Source: Cordia subcordata
Lineage: Eukaryota > Streptophyta > Magnoliopsida > Boraginales > Cordiaceae
Assembly (NCBI GenBank): GCA_028554755.1
Contig: JAPTOF010000028.1
Coordinates: forward strand, 912,501 to 976,500
Direction: 5' to 3'
DNA: 64,000 nucleotides
Numbering within the stretch: the stretch's first letter is position 1; each line of letters begins with the position of its first letter. The notes beneath the pieces are model-generated. The model saw nothing but the letters and a program-made list of their open reading frames with translations, was not told the DNA's origin and did no database searches. Shown piece by piece: positions 45,262-56,246 of this stretch. The position numbers were made by a program, and so were the translations under genes.

Positions 45262-46091
45262 ATCTCCCACTTGTACTAAAGATCACTTCTACATAGTCTA
45301 ATACCATAGACTCTAAATGTGTGGTAAATATTTTCTCTGGAAAAGTCTTTGTAAATAGGTCCGCCAAGTTTTCCCCTAAAGCTATCTTTTCAACTACTAC
45401 ATCTCCTTTCTGGATAAACTTATAGATCAAATGATATTTCCTTTCAATATGTTTACCCTTTTTGTGATTCTTGGACTCTTTGTACTGTGAAACAGCACCA
45501 TTGAATGTTATTGGTCTGTAAGCTGGTGGTACAACCTCTAGGTCTAAAACGAACTTTCTTAGCCATACTGCCTCTTTCGCAGCCTCAGATACTGCTACAT
45601 ACTCGGCCTCCATGGTAAAGTCAGTAATACAATTTTACTTCACACTTCACCATGAAATAACTCTTCCTGACAGAGTGAAAACATATCTAGAAGTAGACTT
45701 CTTGGGATCTCTGTCAGACTAGAAATCTGAGTCTGTATAGGATAATGGCGTTAGATCATCTGCATGGTATTCTAGCACATAATCCTTAGTCCTAGAGCTT
45801 GAATATATGTTTAACTACAACCCAATGTACTGGTCCAAGGTTTGATTGATATCTACTAACATGCCAACAGCAAAGCAGATATCTGGTCTAGTACATAACA
45901 TGACATACATAAGGCTTCCAACTGCCGAAACATAAGAAACTCGTTTCATGCTCTCTATCTCCTCAGGTGTTTTAAGACATTGATCTCAAGACAGATAAAG
46001 TCCATGTCAAGAAGGTAATGAGGCCTTCTTAGAGTTTCACATGTTAAACCTGACCAATATATTCTTAATAAGTAAAGCTTAAGATAGGGTT
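45262..46091 (-). pseudogene. Copia-3 RNase H and end of RT
   Basis: MEAEYVAVSEAAKEAVWLRK through KHIERKYHLIYKFIQKGDVV and ALGENLADLFTKTF form an open frame to 45197, preceded (45620-45735) by SRYVFTLSGRVISW and KKSTS after stops. It is the end of pol; the start of RT lies beyond Copia-4 at 53190. The catalytic Asp of the FCDN box is replaced: the text reads ITFNGAVSQYKE, a clear loss of a key residue. Confidence 0.82.
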
Positions 46092-46361
46092 TGTTAAAGT
46101 AAAGCTAGAAAGAAATTTGAGAGTAACATTTCTTAATTCATTGAATCTATAATATACAGGATACATCTATTTATAAACAATAGTTTCTACACTCTAGATC
46201 CTTCTAGAGGCAGTTATAACCACCTGCTCAGCTGTCATTATCTATCACTATCACAGAACTAGCACATGCTATTATAAAGCTAACTGCTGAGCTATTACTA
46301 ACCATAACTATCACATGCTATTAGTTACAACAATTACAACTGGCTATGCTATACTCTAACA
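46092..46361 (-). repeat. Copia-4 3' LTR
   Basis: TGTTAAAGTAAAGC to ATACTCTAACA, 270 bp, about 17 mismatches to the other LTR by eye. Confidence 0.9.
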
Positions 46362-46491
46362 GCCCCCCTGAAGCTAATCTTGATGCTGCCAAGGGAAGCT
46401 TGCCTCTGAGATAAGAAAACTATTGTGTTGACAAGGCTTTGGTAAAAATGTCTGCTAATTGTTCTGCTGATGGAAGATAGGAGATACTCGG

Positions 46492-46914
46492 TCATTTGGC
46501 TACCACTTGTTCCTTGATATAATGATAGTCTAGCTCAATATGTTTAGTTCTAGCATGAAAAACTGGATTAGAAGCCAATGCTAAAGCTGAAACATTATCA
46601 GAGTATAGAATAGGAACTGTGGGAGGAATATGTAGTGCTTGAAACAAATAGGAAGGCCAAGTCAATTCTGTAGCTGCTTGAGACATGGCCCTATATTCAG
46701 CCTCAATAGAAGATTTAGCAACAATAGGTTGCTTCTTGGAGCACCAGGAAATTAAATTATTACCAAGAAACACACAATAGCATATGGTTGACTTTCTATC
46801 TACCATATCACTTGCCCAATCACTGTCAGAGAATTCTTGTAGTGTTAAAGGACCAGGTGCAAAAAGAAGGCCTTGTGTAAGAGTACCCTGAATAAACTGG
46901 AGCACCCTTTTTAG
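46492..46914 (-). pseudogene. Copia-4 RNase H
   Basis: LQFIQGTLTQGLLFAPG, FSDSDWASDMVDRKST, SWCSKKQPIVAKSSIEAEYR, LYSDNVSALALASNPVFHAR and TKHIELDYHYIKEQVVAK in one frame of 137 codons. The D-SDWA, E-x-EYR and SDN active-site residues are present. It is cut from its RT by the solo LTR, whose target duplication AGCAG falls between ADYAA and LKRVLQF. Confidence 0.88.
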
Positions 46915-46919
46915 AGCAG

Positions 46920-48687
46920 TGATGTCTTCTTACGAGTGCAAGTTTTAAAAGACCCGCAAGCATACAGATCGTGCAATACAGTGTTTACGAGTGCGGGTGT
47001 CGAACCACAGGGAGGTGTGAATATCGTTAATGTATCCTATGCTTGATGTCCTAAAAGAGCTAAAAAGAAAGATCTAAACTAAGTGTACTTTTTCTTGTGA
47101 AGGTTTGGATTGTCGGGAGCTCTAAGTAAATGAAAAAAAACTAAACTATGAATAAAAACAAAAGGGACGCAGGTTGATTGAGAAGAAACTAACAATTGGA
47201 AAGGGATTAGGGTGACTTGGACTTATGAATGGGTAACTCCATACTCAAATGCTATGGGATTAAGGGATGACGGCTAACTATCAAAAGTGCTCTTAACTAG
47301 GTTGTTAGTTAGTGTCTTGATTTCCCCCTAGGACTCGGTGCGGGTCCGTCCCTAGGCGACGTCTCCTAGAGCTACGGCGTGGTCCTTATGACCTAGGGCC
47401 TCAAGAGGGACTAACTAACTTCCTAGGTGGCTTAGAATGAACCTACCCTAGTACCTAAACCGTTGGCTGGGTTTAAAGCCAAGACCTAGTGTTGCTAAGG
47501 TCGATTAAATCTATCCTGAAACCTATTGGCTGGATTTAAAGCCAAAGGAAACTCGACCTAGATTAGCCCTAAATTATACTCCGTCATTCTAAGATCACTA
47601 CAGTATGATTTGACTAACATTCATACAGATGTGATATTGAAATTTTGCTTGTTACTAGGCATGCAAATACGCATATAGACATGAATAAAAGCACTACCCA
47701 CTTCATAACATCCATGTATAAACACATAGACATGAGTACAAAGATGGATTAGATGTGTTTAGTAACAAACAAACTTCAATTAATATATATGTACTCATCT
47801 AGGTATTTTATCAAACACATAGACATGAATGAAAGAACACCCAATTAAACAAAACAAATCAAAACATATATATATATATATATATTCAGCCATCATATCC
47901 CATATCATAAGAGTATAAAATTAACCCATTACATAAGTTTTATCACCCTATACAAGCCTACTCAGACATAATAGAAAATAGAATGAAAGAGATATAACGA
48001 AACTTCCCTTTCATCCTAACGATTTTAGAACACAGCTTGTAAACAATCTCGATTCCAAAGCGTTTGAATCCTCCAACGAAACTTGGTTCTTCTTGAAAAG
48101 TATGTGAAAAGGGTGTGTGAGGCGGCTAGGGGATAGGGTTAAGTGTGTGTGAGAATAGGTGTGAAGTGTGTGTAAAAACTCCTCCCTTTTCTGCTCCGTA
48201 TCGGGCTTTATTTATAGATTCGCGCAGGTCGACCAGCCTCTGGAGTACTCGACCGGCTTTCTTCAAGGGCTCTCTGGAGTGGCCGGTCGACCAGCTCTTG
48301 AAGGGGGGTCGTCCGGCTTTTCGACGAAGCTCTCTAGAGTGGCCGGTCGACCTAGTCGGTCGACCGGCTATTCTTCCTTAGCGTCCGGCTGACTTCCTTC
48401 ATCCAATTTTTCGTCATTTCGGCCTTTAGTCTTCTCCCTTAGACCCGTGCATGTCCTATCTTCATCACCTTTCATTGTTCAATCTTTATCTTAACCCAAA
48501 ATCACCTGAATCATTGAAAATACGCTATTAGTGTAGCATTTTATCTCTTAAACTCAATATGCACATTTATTCACACTTAAGCCTATTCCTATCAAAAGTA
48601 CTACACTAATGCATCATTATAAGCATTCAACACCTCTAAAGTATAAGTAAATGGCGATGCAAACACACACCAAATCACATCTCATCA
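46920..48687. mobile_element. Solo LTR nested in Copia-4
   Basis: 1,768 bp, TGATGTCTTCTTACGAG to AATCACATCTCATCA, flanked by AGCAG (46915-46919, 48688-48692). It is a distant relative of the solo LTRs at 8554 and 28950: shared GAGTGCGGGT near the start, GTTTAAAGCCAAG repeats (about 47470, 47530) and a similar end. It has a strong CGACCGGC cluster at 48225-48372. The open frames 48145-48392 are only translations of this cluster. Confidence 0.88.
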
Positions 48688-49500
48688 AGCAGCATAGTCA
48701 GCCTTAATTGGTGCATGCATCTTCTGACACAAGATGTTGACTGCACACTGTAACTCTGGCTTGGTGACTATGAGATATTGTAAAGCTCCAACAAGACTCC
48801 TATAATGAGTAGGATTGTCATAAGGTTCTATCCCATCTTTAGAATTAATCCCATACTTAGAAACTGTAGTTGTTGAGGCAGATTTACAGTCATTAAGTCG
48901 TGCCCTGTGAAGTAACTCCTTTGCATACTTGGTTTGATGCAGAATAAGGCCTGAATTGCCATGTTGAACCTCAATGCCTAAAAAATAGGATAGAGAACCT
49001 AGATACTTTATAGCAAACTCTTGTTTCATGTGTCAATCATATGCATTATTGCCTGTGATGATGTCCGTGTAAGAATAATGTCATCTTTATATACTAAAAG
49101 AATAAGAGTATATGTAGATGTTCTCTGGATGAATAGGGATGTGTCTGCATGTGTAGTAGAAAATCCTTGGGATAAGAGAAAGGAAGAAAGTTTAGAATAC
49201 CAGGCCTTTGGGGCTTGTTTTAAACCATATAGGGATTTTTGTAATTTGCAGACAAAGTCAGGCCTTTGAGGATCTTTAAAGCCTTGAGGCTGATCCATAT
49301 AAACATCTTCATCAAGATTACAATGTAAGAAGGCATTGGAAATGTCCAATTGATGTAATGTCCATCCATAATAAAAAGCAAAAGAGATAACAGTCCTGAT
49401 TGTAGGTGATTTTACAACAAGATCGAATGTGTCTGCATAGTCTATGCCTTATTCGTAGTTGTAGCCTTTTGCAACCAGTCTTGCCTTGTATCTAGCAATA
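48688..49500 (-). pseudogene. Copia-4 reverse transcriptase
   Basis: MDISNAFLHCNLDEDVYMDQ, CKLQKSLYGLKQAPKAWYSK, then LVYKDDIILT at 49095-49066, and KQEFAIKYLGSLSYFLGIEV through HMHAP-IKADYAA. The active site YKDD (49080-49091) keeps both aspartates but has Lys at the usual Val/Met position. A stop near 49026 and a further one upstream at about 49450 (YE*) break the frame. Confidence 0.88.
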
Positions 49501-49845
49501 GTACCATCAGCATTTTTCTTGATCTTAAAAACCCATTTTTGCCCTATTGTCTTCCTGTCTAAGGGTAAAGGAACAAGTGTCCAAGTCTTCTATTGGTGCA
49601 GAGCCTAGAACTCTTCCTGCATGGCTTTCTGCCAACAGGGATATTCAGAAGCCTCCCAATATGTAGCAAGCTTAGTCTCAGTAGACACAAGAGCTAAGGA
49701 ATGTAATGGATATAATGGAGGAGGCAGAGAACCTATTTTTGACCTTGTAAGCATAGGATGAGAGTTGACAGGACCATCATTTGGATGACTAGATGAAAAA
49801 AATTGTCAATCATGTCAGAAGATGAACTTAACTCTGTGTGAAAAT

Positions 49846-51216
49846 CTATTGTGTAGAATGTGTAGGAAAAGGTCCTGCATTTGAGGAAACTAGAGAATGT
49901 GCATAATTTTGTGTGGGAGAATATGGTATAGATAGAACCTGAGATTGTGATGATGCACCAAAATGGGAACAAGACTGGCAGGATGGTAAATAAGAGAACA
50001 ACTTGTCTACAGATAAAATGGCTGAGTTATGTGATTTAGCAGCGAAAGGGAATATGTTTTCCACAAATTTGGCATGCCTAAACAGAAAAACTTTGTTGGT
50101 TTCTATGTCTAGACATTCATAACCTTTAGTAGTGGAGGAATACCCTAAGAAAACACATGGTTTTGACCTATTCTCTAATTTATGTGACGTGTATGGCCTA
50201 AGCCATGGGAAACATAAACAACCAAAAACTCTGAGAGCACTGTAGTCAGGACTTATGCCATAAAGAAGTTCAAATGGTGACTTATTTTGAAGAACAGGTG
50301 TTGATAGCCGATTAATAAAATGGTTTGCTGTAGCAAGAGCTTCCAGCCAATATTGAGTAGGCATATGACTGTGATTAAGTAGAGCAAGGGTAGTTTGTAT
50401 TAGATGTTGATGTTTCCTTTCAATTTTGCCATTTTGCTCTGGTGTATGTGGACAAGAAGTATGATGGATGATTCCTAAACTTTGGAAGTAGGTCTAAAAT
50501 TTGTGGTTTACATATTCCCCACCATTGTCAGACCTAAAAATTTTGATTTGTGCTTGAAATTGAGTAGTAATCATGGCATGAAAACTGACAAATACATCAT
50601 AGGTATCACTTTTGTAATATAAAGGGTAAATCCACACAAATCTAGTAAAATCATCCATGAAAACAACATAATACTTGTACTTCATACATGATTCAACTGA
50701 GGAAGGACCCCATACATCTGAGTGTATCAATTCAAAGGGCTCAGAGGTTTGAGTAGTAGAAACAGAAAAAGGAAGTTTATGTGAGTTAGTTACAGCACAA
50801 TTATTAAAATGCTCTGCAGAGTAGGTCAATTGCCTATGTATACAAGAAGCAATGACATTAGAGACATGTTGTGAGGGATGACCTAATCTAAGATGCCAAG
50901 TCCTGTCTTCAGAGACCTCAGAATCAGTGCAAACACAGTGAAAAACCGCAGTACTGGGAGATGTTGCAGAGAAATTGGAAGGAAATGGGTAATGTCCTTG
51001 CTCACAAAGGCCCTGGAACATTACCAAACTGGATTTGTTGTCCAGCATGATGACCTCTTTAGCATTAAAAATAGCAATACAGTTATTACCCTTGATGAAC
51101 AAATAAGAGATTGGAGGACAAAGAAGGTACGTAAAGAAGATGAGAAAGAAGAAATTTAGAAGTGTTGGTTGAGAGAATACCAGAACCAGTATTCTGAATA
51201 GGAATAGTAGCTCCAT
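49846..51216 (-). pseudogene. Copia-4 integrase
   Basis: 51216-50494 contains TWHLRLGHPSQHVSNVI (pre-integrase), FELIHSDVWGP (first Asp), FMDDFTRFVWIYPLYYKSDT and RSDNGGEYVN (second Asp). After a stop near 50493 the Glu region (PEQNGKIERKHQ, about 50430) is readable. 50364-49846 continues YWLEALATANHFINRLSTPV, SPFELLYGISPDYSALRVFG, CVFLGYSSTTKGYECLDIE. Apart from one stop, the domain is nearly whole. Confidence 0.9.
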
Positions 51217-52173
51217 TGCCCACAGTGACTAAAGCTGTACCCATATAAGGCTGCGGATTTTGAACTTGAGTGATGTCATGTGTGACATGACTAGTAGCCC
51301 CTGTATCTAGATACCAAGGAGACTAAGATGTGCCTGCTGCAGAACAGGATGTGGCAACTTGTTTCACTTGAGTAGTATAGGCATTTGTTCAGGCTTAACA
51401 TAATAATAGTTTTCCCATCAAACCTATGCCAACATTGTAATGCATTGTGGTTTGGCTTACCACATATTTGACAGATAAGTTTAGCAGGGTTGGAACCAGA
51501 AGATTGAGATAAGTTATCACCCCTGCCTTGAATTCTTTGTCCTCTACCCCGACCATTAAAGTTAAAACTCTTACCTCTGCCCCTGCCTCTCTGATTATTG
51601 GAGGAGGTATAGAGAGTAATGTGTAATTCTTGTTGAGAATTGGTGGTAAGTGATTCACCAATAAGGAGTTTGTTATTGAAGGACAAATTCAGTTCTTCAT
51701 TAAGTAATAGGCTTGACAACTCAGGAATAGTGATTGGTTTTGGCCTTACTTTTATGGTGTTTTTAATGGAATCAAAGGCAGTAGGTAAACCTTGAAGAAC
51801 ATAATAGACAACATTTTCTTCTCTTTGATTATCACCAGCAGCAGCTAAGGCATCAGTCCAAGATTTTACCTCATCAATATAGGCCTGCATGTTTTTTGAT
51901 CCTTTGGTGATGTTGTGAAGTTTATGTCTTAGTTGGTAAATATGTGTTCTGCTACAGGTTTGAAATCTTTCCTTAATTGTTGTCCAAATGTCTGTGGAGG
52001 TAAAAAGCTGATATATAAGAGATAAGATAGTAGGAGTGACTACTACATAAAATCAGGTCTGAGATACTGATCAGTTTTCATCCATGCACTGAAGTCTGGA
52101 TTTGGAGTAACTGATCCATCAACATGCCTCAGGAGTGGATCTGGACATGGTACATGACCAAGAACATGATTTA
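51217..52173 (-). pseudogene. Copia-4 gag and protease
   Basis: 51890-51291 gives MQAYIDEVKSWTDALAAAGD, YYVLQGLPTAFDSIKN, an RGRGRG-rich linker and the CCHC knuckle CQICGKPNHNALQC. Protease WYLDTGATSHVT (about 51325-51290) is one frame off. The N-terminal gag (TPNPDFSAWMKTDQYL, about 52110-52055) is separated by stops, and the MITE interrupts it at 52174. Upstream, 52391-52919 is gag start and leader. Confidence 0.82.
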
Positions 52174-52390
52174 GGGCCTGTTTGGATTGGCTTTTTTTTT
52201 TCAGGAAAAAGCACTTTTTTTCCTGAAAAAGTTACATTAAATTTGTAATAACTATTTGATTTGGTTTCCAAAAAAGCTGAAAATTTGAAAAAAGCTCAAA
52301 TAAAGCCAGAATTTTTAGCTTCTCAAAAAAATTTGTTTTTCAAAAGCTATTAAAAAAGCGCTTTTGAAAAAAGCCAATCCAAACGAGCCC
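52174..52390. mobile_element. PIF/Harbinger-type MITE in Copia-4 gag
   Basis: 217 bp with TIRs GGGCCTGTTTGGATTGGC and its complement GCCAATCCAAACGAGCCC, flanked by TTA at 52171-52173 and 52391-52393. The 3-bp TTA duplication and this terminal sequence fit Tourist-like Harbinger MITEs. No coding capacity. It has interior inverted repeats rich in A and T runs. Confidence 0.88.
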
Positions 52391-52919
52391 TTAGAAGTTC
52401 AGAAGCTTTGAGAAGAGACTGAAATTGAGTCTTCTAGAACAAGTAATTTTGATCATCTAGTTTGATAGTGACAAATGCTTAAAAATGCTGCAGTAGTTAT
52501 TTCAATCCTGAAGGCAGTGACTCATCTGAAGGTAAAGCCACGATTCTAGGGTTTTGCCAAAAATGCGAAGTGTGAAGAATGTAAGATTTGATGTGGAGAT
52601 TGCAGAAAAGGATTCAATTAGATGAATTGCAACCCTGAATGAAGCAGAATGATGAATTTTGTAACTGGGAGAGCTAAAATTCAGCTGGAGTAGAGATTTC
52701 TACGAGTAGAAAACCCGAGATGAAAATATTGAAGAGATATTGAAGATTTGTGAAAGAAATGATGAAAAATTGTTATAAAAGCATATGAAAAACAATCCGA
52801 ATAGAAAGTAGATTAAATATGAAAAATTCTGATGAAGATGAAAGCTTAGGTAACCATGGAAGCTTGAGCTTGAAGCTCGAAAAAAAAAATCCTCAGATCT
52901 TAGAAGGCTCTGAATACCA

Positions 52920-53189
52920 TGTTAAAGTAAAGCTAGAAAGAATTTTGGGAGAAACATTTCTTAATTCATTGAATCTATAATGTACAGGATACATCTATTT
53001 ATAGACAATAGTTTCTACGCTCTAGATCCTTCTAGAGGTAGTTATAGCCACCTATTGAGCTGTCATTATCTATCACTATCACACAACTAGCACATGCTAT
53101 TAGATAACTAACTGCTGAGCTGTTACTAACTATAACTATCACATGCTATTAGTTACAACAATTACAACTGGCTATGCTATACTCTAACA
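52920..53189 (-). repeat. Copia-4 5' LTR
   Basis: 270 bp, TGTTAAAGTAAAGC to ATACTCTAACA. The minus-strand primer site ATGGTATTCAGAGCC starts beside it at 52919. Confidence 0.9.
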
Positions 53190-53830
53190 GGGCTAACCTT
53201 TTGTTCTTAGGATCTCGCATAAGCTTAATGCCTAGAAAATAACTAGCTTCTTCTAAATCCTTTATTTGAAATTGAGTAGAAAGCCAAACCTTGATGGATG
53301 ATAACATCCCCATATCATTTCCAATTAGTAGGATATCATCCATATACAGAACTAAAAAGAGCTACAACATATTTTGATCAAAACCATAAGATTTAATTGC
53401 CAATCAAACTTGATGTTCCATGCTCTAAATGCCTACTTTAATCCATAAATGGACTTCTTTAGCTTATGAAGCATATGTTCTTGGCCTTTAGCAATATATC
53501 TATCTGGTTGTGTCAGGTAAATGGTCTCGTTAAGCTCTTCATTAAGAAAAGCTATCTTGACATCCATTTGCCATATCTCGTAGTCATAATGATATGCGAT
53601 GGCAAGAAATGCTCTGATGGATTTAAGCATGGCTACTGGTTAGAAAGTTTCCCCATAATCGATCCCTTCTTTCTGAGTGTAACCTTTTGCCACAAACCTT
53701 GCTTTAAAGGTTTCAACTTTTCCATCAACTCTTCTTTTTCTCTTGTAGACCCATTTGCACCTTATAGGTTTTACCCCTCCAGGTGCATCTACAAGATCCT
53801 AAACTTTGTTAGAATACATAGATTCTAACT
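53190..53830 (-). pseudogene. Copia-3 reverse transcriptase, N-terminal part
   Basis: LKSIRAFLAIAYHYDYEIWQ, MDVKIAFLNEELNETIYLTQ, LHKLKKSIYGLK (53630-53433), then YMDDILLIGNDMG (YMDD at 53335-53346, both aspartates kept) and QFQIKDLEEASYFLGIKLMR. Copia-4 interrupts just after PKNKRLA. Stops occur near 53432 and 53390. Confidence 0.87.
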
Positions 53831-54049
53831 CTGAATCTATTGCCTTATGCCATTGGTCGGCATCTATGTCAGAAACTACTTTACCATGACTTGTGGGATC
53901 TATCACCTAATCCTCTAAAGAAGTATGAAAGGATTCTCTATAGTATCTATCAGGATCCTGGATATCCTGCCACTACGACAAGGCTCTGATATATTAGGTG
54001 TAAAATGCTGTTGTTTTTCATCCACAGTTACCGCAGGTGTTACTGGAGA

Positions 54050-54960
54050 TTATTGTGAAATCTCTTCTAGAACAACTTTAGAATCTAGTGTTTTTTGGAT
54101 CATTTCATTATTCTCTAAGTATTTAGCATGGGTGCTTATAAACACCTTTTGCTTCTTAGGATTATGAAAGATCCCACCTCTGGTTCCTTTAGAATACCCA
54201 ATAAAATAGCACAAATTGGATCTTGGTTCCAACTTTGATGTATTACTGTCAAGTACATAAGCTATACAACCCCAAATGTAGAGATGACTTAAACTAGGCT
54301 TATGCCCAATCCATATTTCTTGTGGTGTCCTAGGTACTGATTTAAATGGTACCAAGTTCAAGATGTATGTTGCTGTCCCAAGGGCATACCCCAAAAAGAT
54401 AAAGGTAATGATGCATAACTCGTCATTGACCTAAACATATCTAATAGGGTGTGATTTCTTTTCTCTGTTACAGCATTTTGCTGGGAAGTCCCTGGTGCAG
54501 TCAACTAAAACACAATCCCTTCTTGTGTAAGGTACTTCCTAAACTCACCTGAGAGGTATTCGCCACCTCTATCAGACCGAAAGGCTTTGATATGTTTATC
54601 TAATTTTCACTCTACCTGAGCCTTGAACTCTTTTAATTTCTAAAAGGATTCAGACTTGCGTCGCATCAAATATACATATCCATACCTAGAGTAATCATCA
54701 GTAAAAGTAATGAAATATTGATAACCTTCTCGTGCTTGTTTGCTCATAGGAACACACACATCAGTGTGAACCAATTCTAATACTTCTTTGGCCCTTTCTC
54801 CTTTAGAAGCAAATAACCATTTGGTCATCTTCCCTTTGAGGCAAGATTCACACGGAGGTAGATCTTTGATATTTAATGAGCTAAGATGCCCATCCTCGAC
54901 CAATCTTCGAATTTGCTTTAGACTAATATGTCCTAAGCATAAGTGCCAAAGACAAATATC
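54050..54960 (-). pseudogene. Copia-3 integrase
   Basis: 54903-54640 reads LPPCESCLKGKMTKWLFASK (zinc-binding Cys pair), LELVHTDVCVPM (first Asp) and FITFTDDYSRYGYVYLMRRK. The SDRGGEYLS box (second Asp) is at about 54575. 54394-54050 gives the C-terminal YALGTATYILNLVPFKSVPR, WIGHKPSLSHLYIWGCIAYV and GYSKGTRGGIFHNPKKQKVF. Stops separate the blocks. Confidence 0.87.
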
Positions 54961-55299
54961 ACTGGTTGAAGAAACCTTTCTTTTCTGGGACTTAGTTCAT
55001 TCTATATTATGCAGTGAATTTGTAATAGGTTTCATACAGAATAAGTTATGATGCATGCTATCGGAACAGATAATATTTTCATCTTTACTAATATCAACAC
55101 TAGAATGGAAATTAATGCAAAAATCATCTAATATTAATTGTGAAAGAGAAATAAGGTTTTTATGTATATCCGGAACATAATAAACATTGTTAAAAAATAA
55201 CGTCCTTTTACATGGAAAAATTTAAGCACATTTCTCCCACCATAACAGCCCATACTTTTGTTTCGTTACCCATCCTCAGAGCAAATTCTCCTTTAGCTA

Positions 55300-56246
55300 A
55301 TTCCTTCATTTCCTAAAACAAATGCAAAAAATTGAAAATATGATTAGTGGCTCTAGAGTCTATAATCCAAGAAATAGTAGAATCAACCACTAAACAGGTT
55401 TCAATGTAGAACAAAAGAGGTGTACCTATCTGGCCTTGTGTCAAGTACTTTGGGCAATCCTTTTTCCAGTGTCTTTTTTGGCCATAATTAAAGTATTTTC
55501 CCTTGGGCTTTTCACCTGTTAACTGTTTAGGTTGTTCACCATTTCTCTTCTTTTCCCTCGACCACGTTTTTGCTTCCCCTTTCCCTTGAACTTTCTCCCT
55601 TTCGAGTTAAGTTCAGAAGTGGATGCTTGAATTACATTATGTGGCCCTTATTTTTCATTACAGCTTTTGCTGTTAGGAGCTCTTTTATCAATTCCATCAT
55701 ATCCATGTTCATCTTGCCTATATTATAATTAAGCTTGAATTGGGTGTAAGATGGTGGTAAAGTCTCTAAAATCATGTCTACCTTTAACTGTTCATCTATA
55801 TTTGTCCCTAGAATCTCGGCAATATTGAAGTAATCCATCATTTTAAGCATATGCTCCCTGATGGATGCTCTTTCTACCATCCTTTGATTCATAATTTCTC
55901 TAAGAGCACCTTGCCTTATAGGCCTGCTCTTATCGGCAAACATACGAGACAGTGAAGTCATGATTTCTTTTGCAATTTCCATATAATGATGCTTGCTCTA
56001 CAAAGTATCTGACGTAGAAGCCATCATATAGCACTTGGCCATACTATTGGCCTTTTACCAATTTGCTTCAGCATCTTTTTGGGTTTCAAAAGAGTTTGCC
56101 CTCATAACAGGACAAGGAGTTGTTAGGACATACTTGTACTCTTCTGTGGTAAGTGCTATGTCCAAGTTTCGTTCCCAGTCCACAAAATTTGGTCCAGTGA
56201 GCTTGTACACTTTGAGAATTATAGCTAATGGACTGAACGAAGACAT
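55300..56246 (-). pseudogene. Copia-3 gag and protease
   Basis: Gag starts MSSFSPLAIILKVYKLTGPN at 56246 and runs through RNLDIALTTEEYKYVL, DAEANW, then after a stop MEIAKEIMTSLSRMFADKSR to LIKELLTAKAVMKNKGHIM (55982-55632). The knuckle region near 55480 keeps GQKRHWKKDCPKYL with the first cysteines altered (FNYGQ), so zinc binding is doubtful. A decayed protease (WIIDSRATNHI, D-S-R in place of D-S/T-G) follows at about 55365. Confidence 0.83.

Larger units (their letters stand above)
46092..53189 (-). mobile_element. Copia-4, Ale-like Ty1/copia nested in Copia-3
   Basis: LTRs 46092-46361 and 52920-53189, 270 bp each and about 94% identical. Target duplication GGGTT/GGGCT (46087-46091, 53190-53194). 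Primer site ATGGTATTCAGAGCC abuts the right LTR, and polypurine CAGGGGGGC the left. It sits in the RT-RNase H region of Copia-3. It carries a solo LTR (46920-48687) and a MITE (52174-52390). RNase H ends ALASNPVFHARTKHIELDYH, an Ale/Retrofit signature shared with Copia-1. Confidence 0.92.

Noticed and set aside
48145..48392. Two overlapping plus-strand open frames rich in Gly, Arg and Pro
   Set aside because: They translate the CGACCGGC-rich segment of a solo LTR and have no homologue in the related LTRs.
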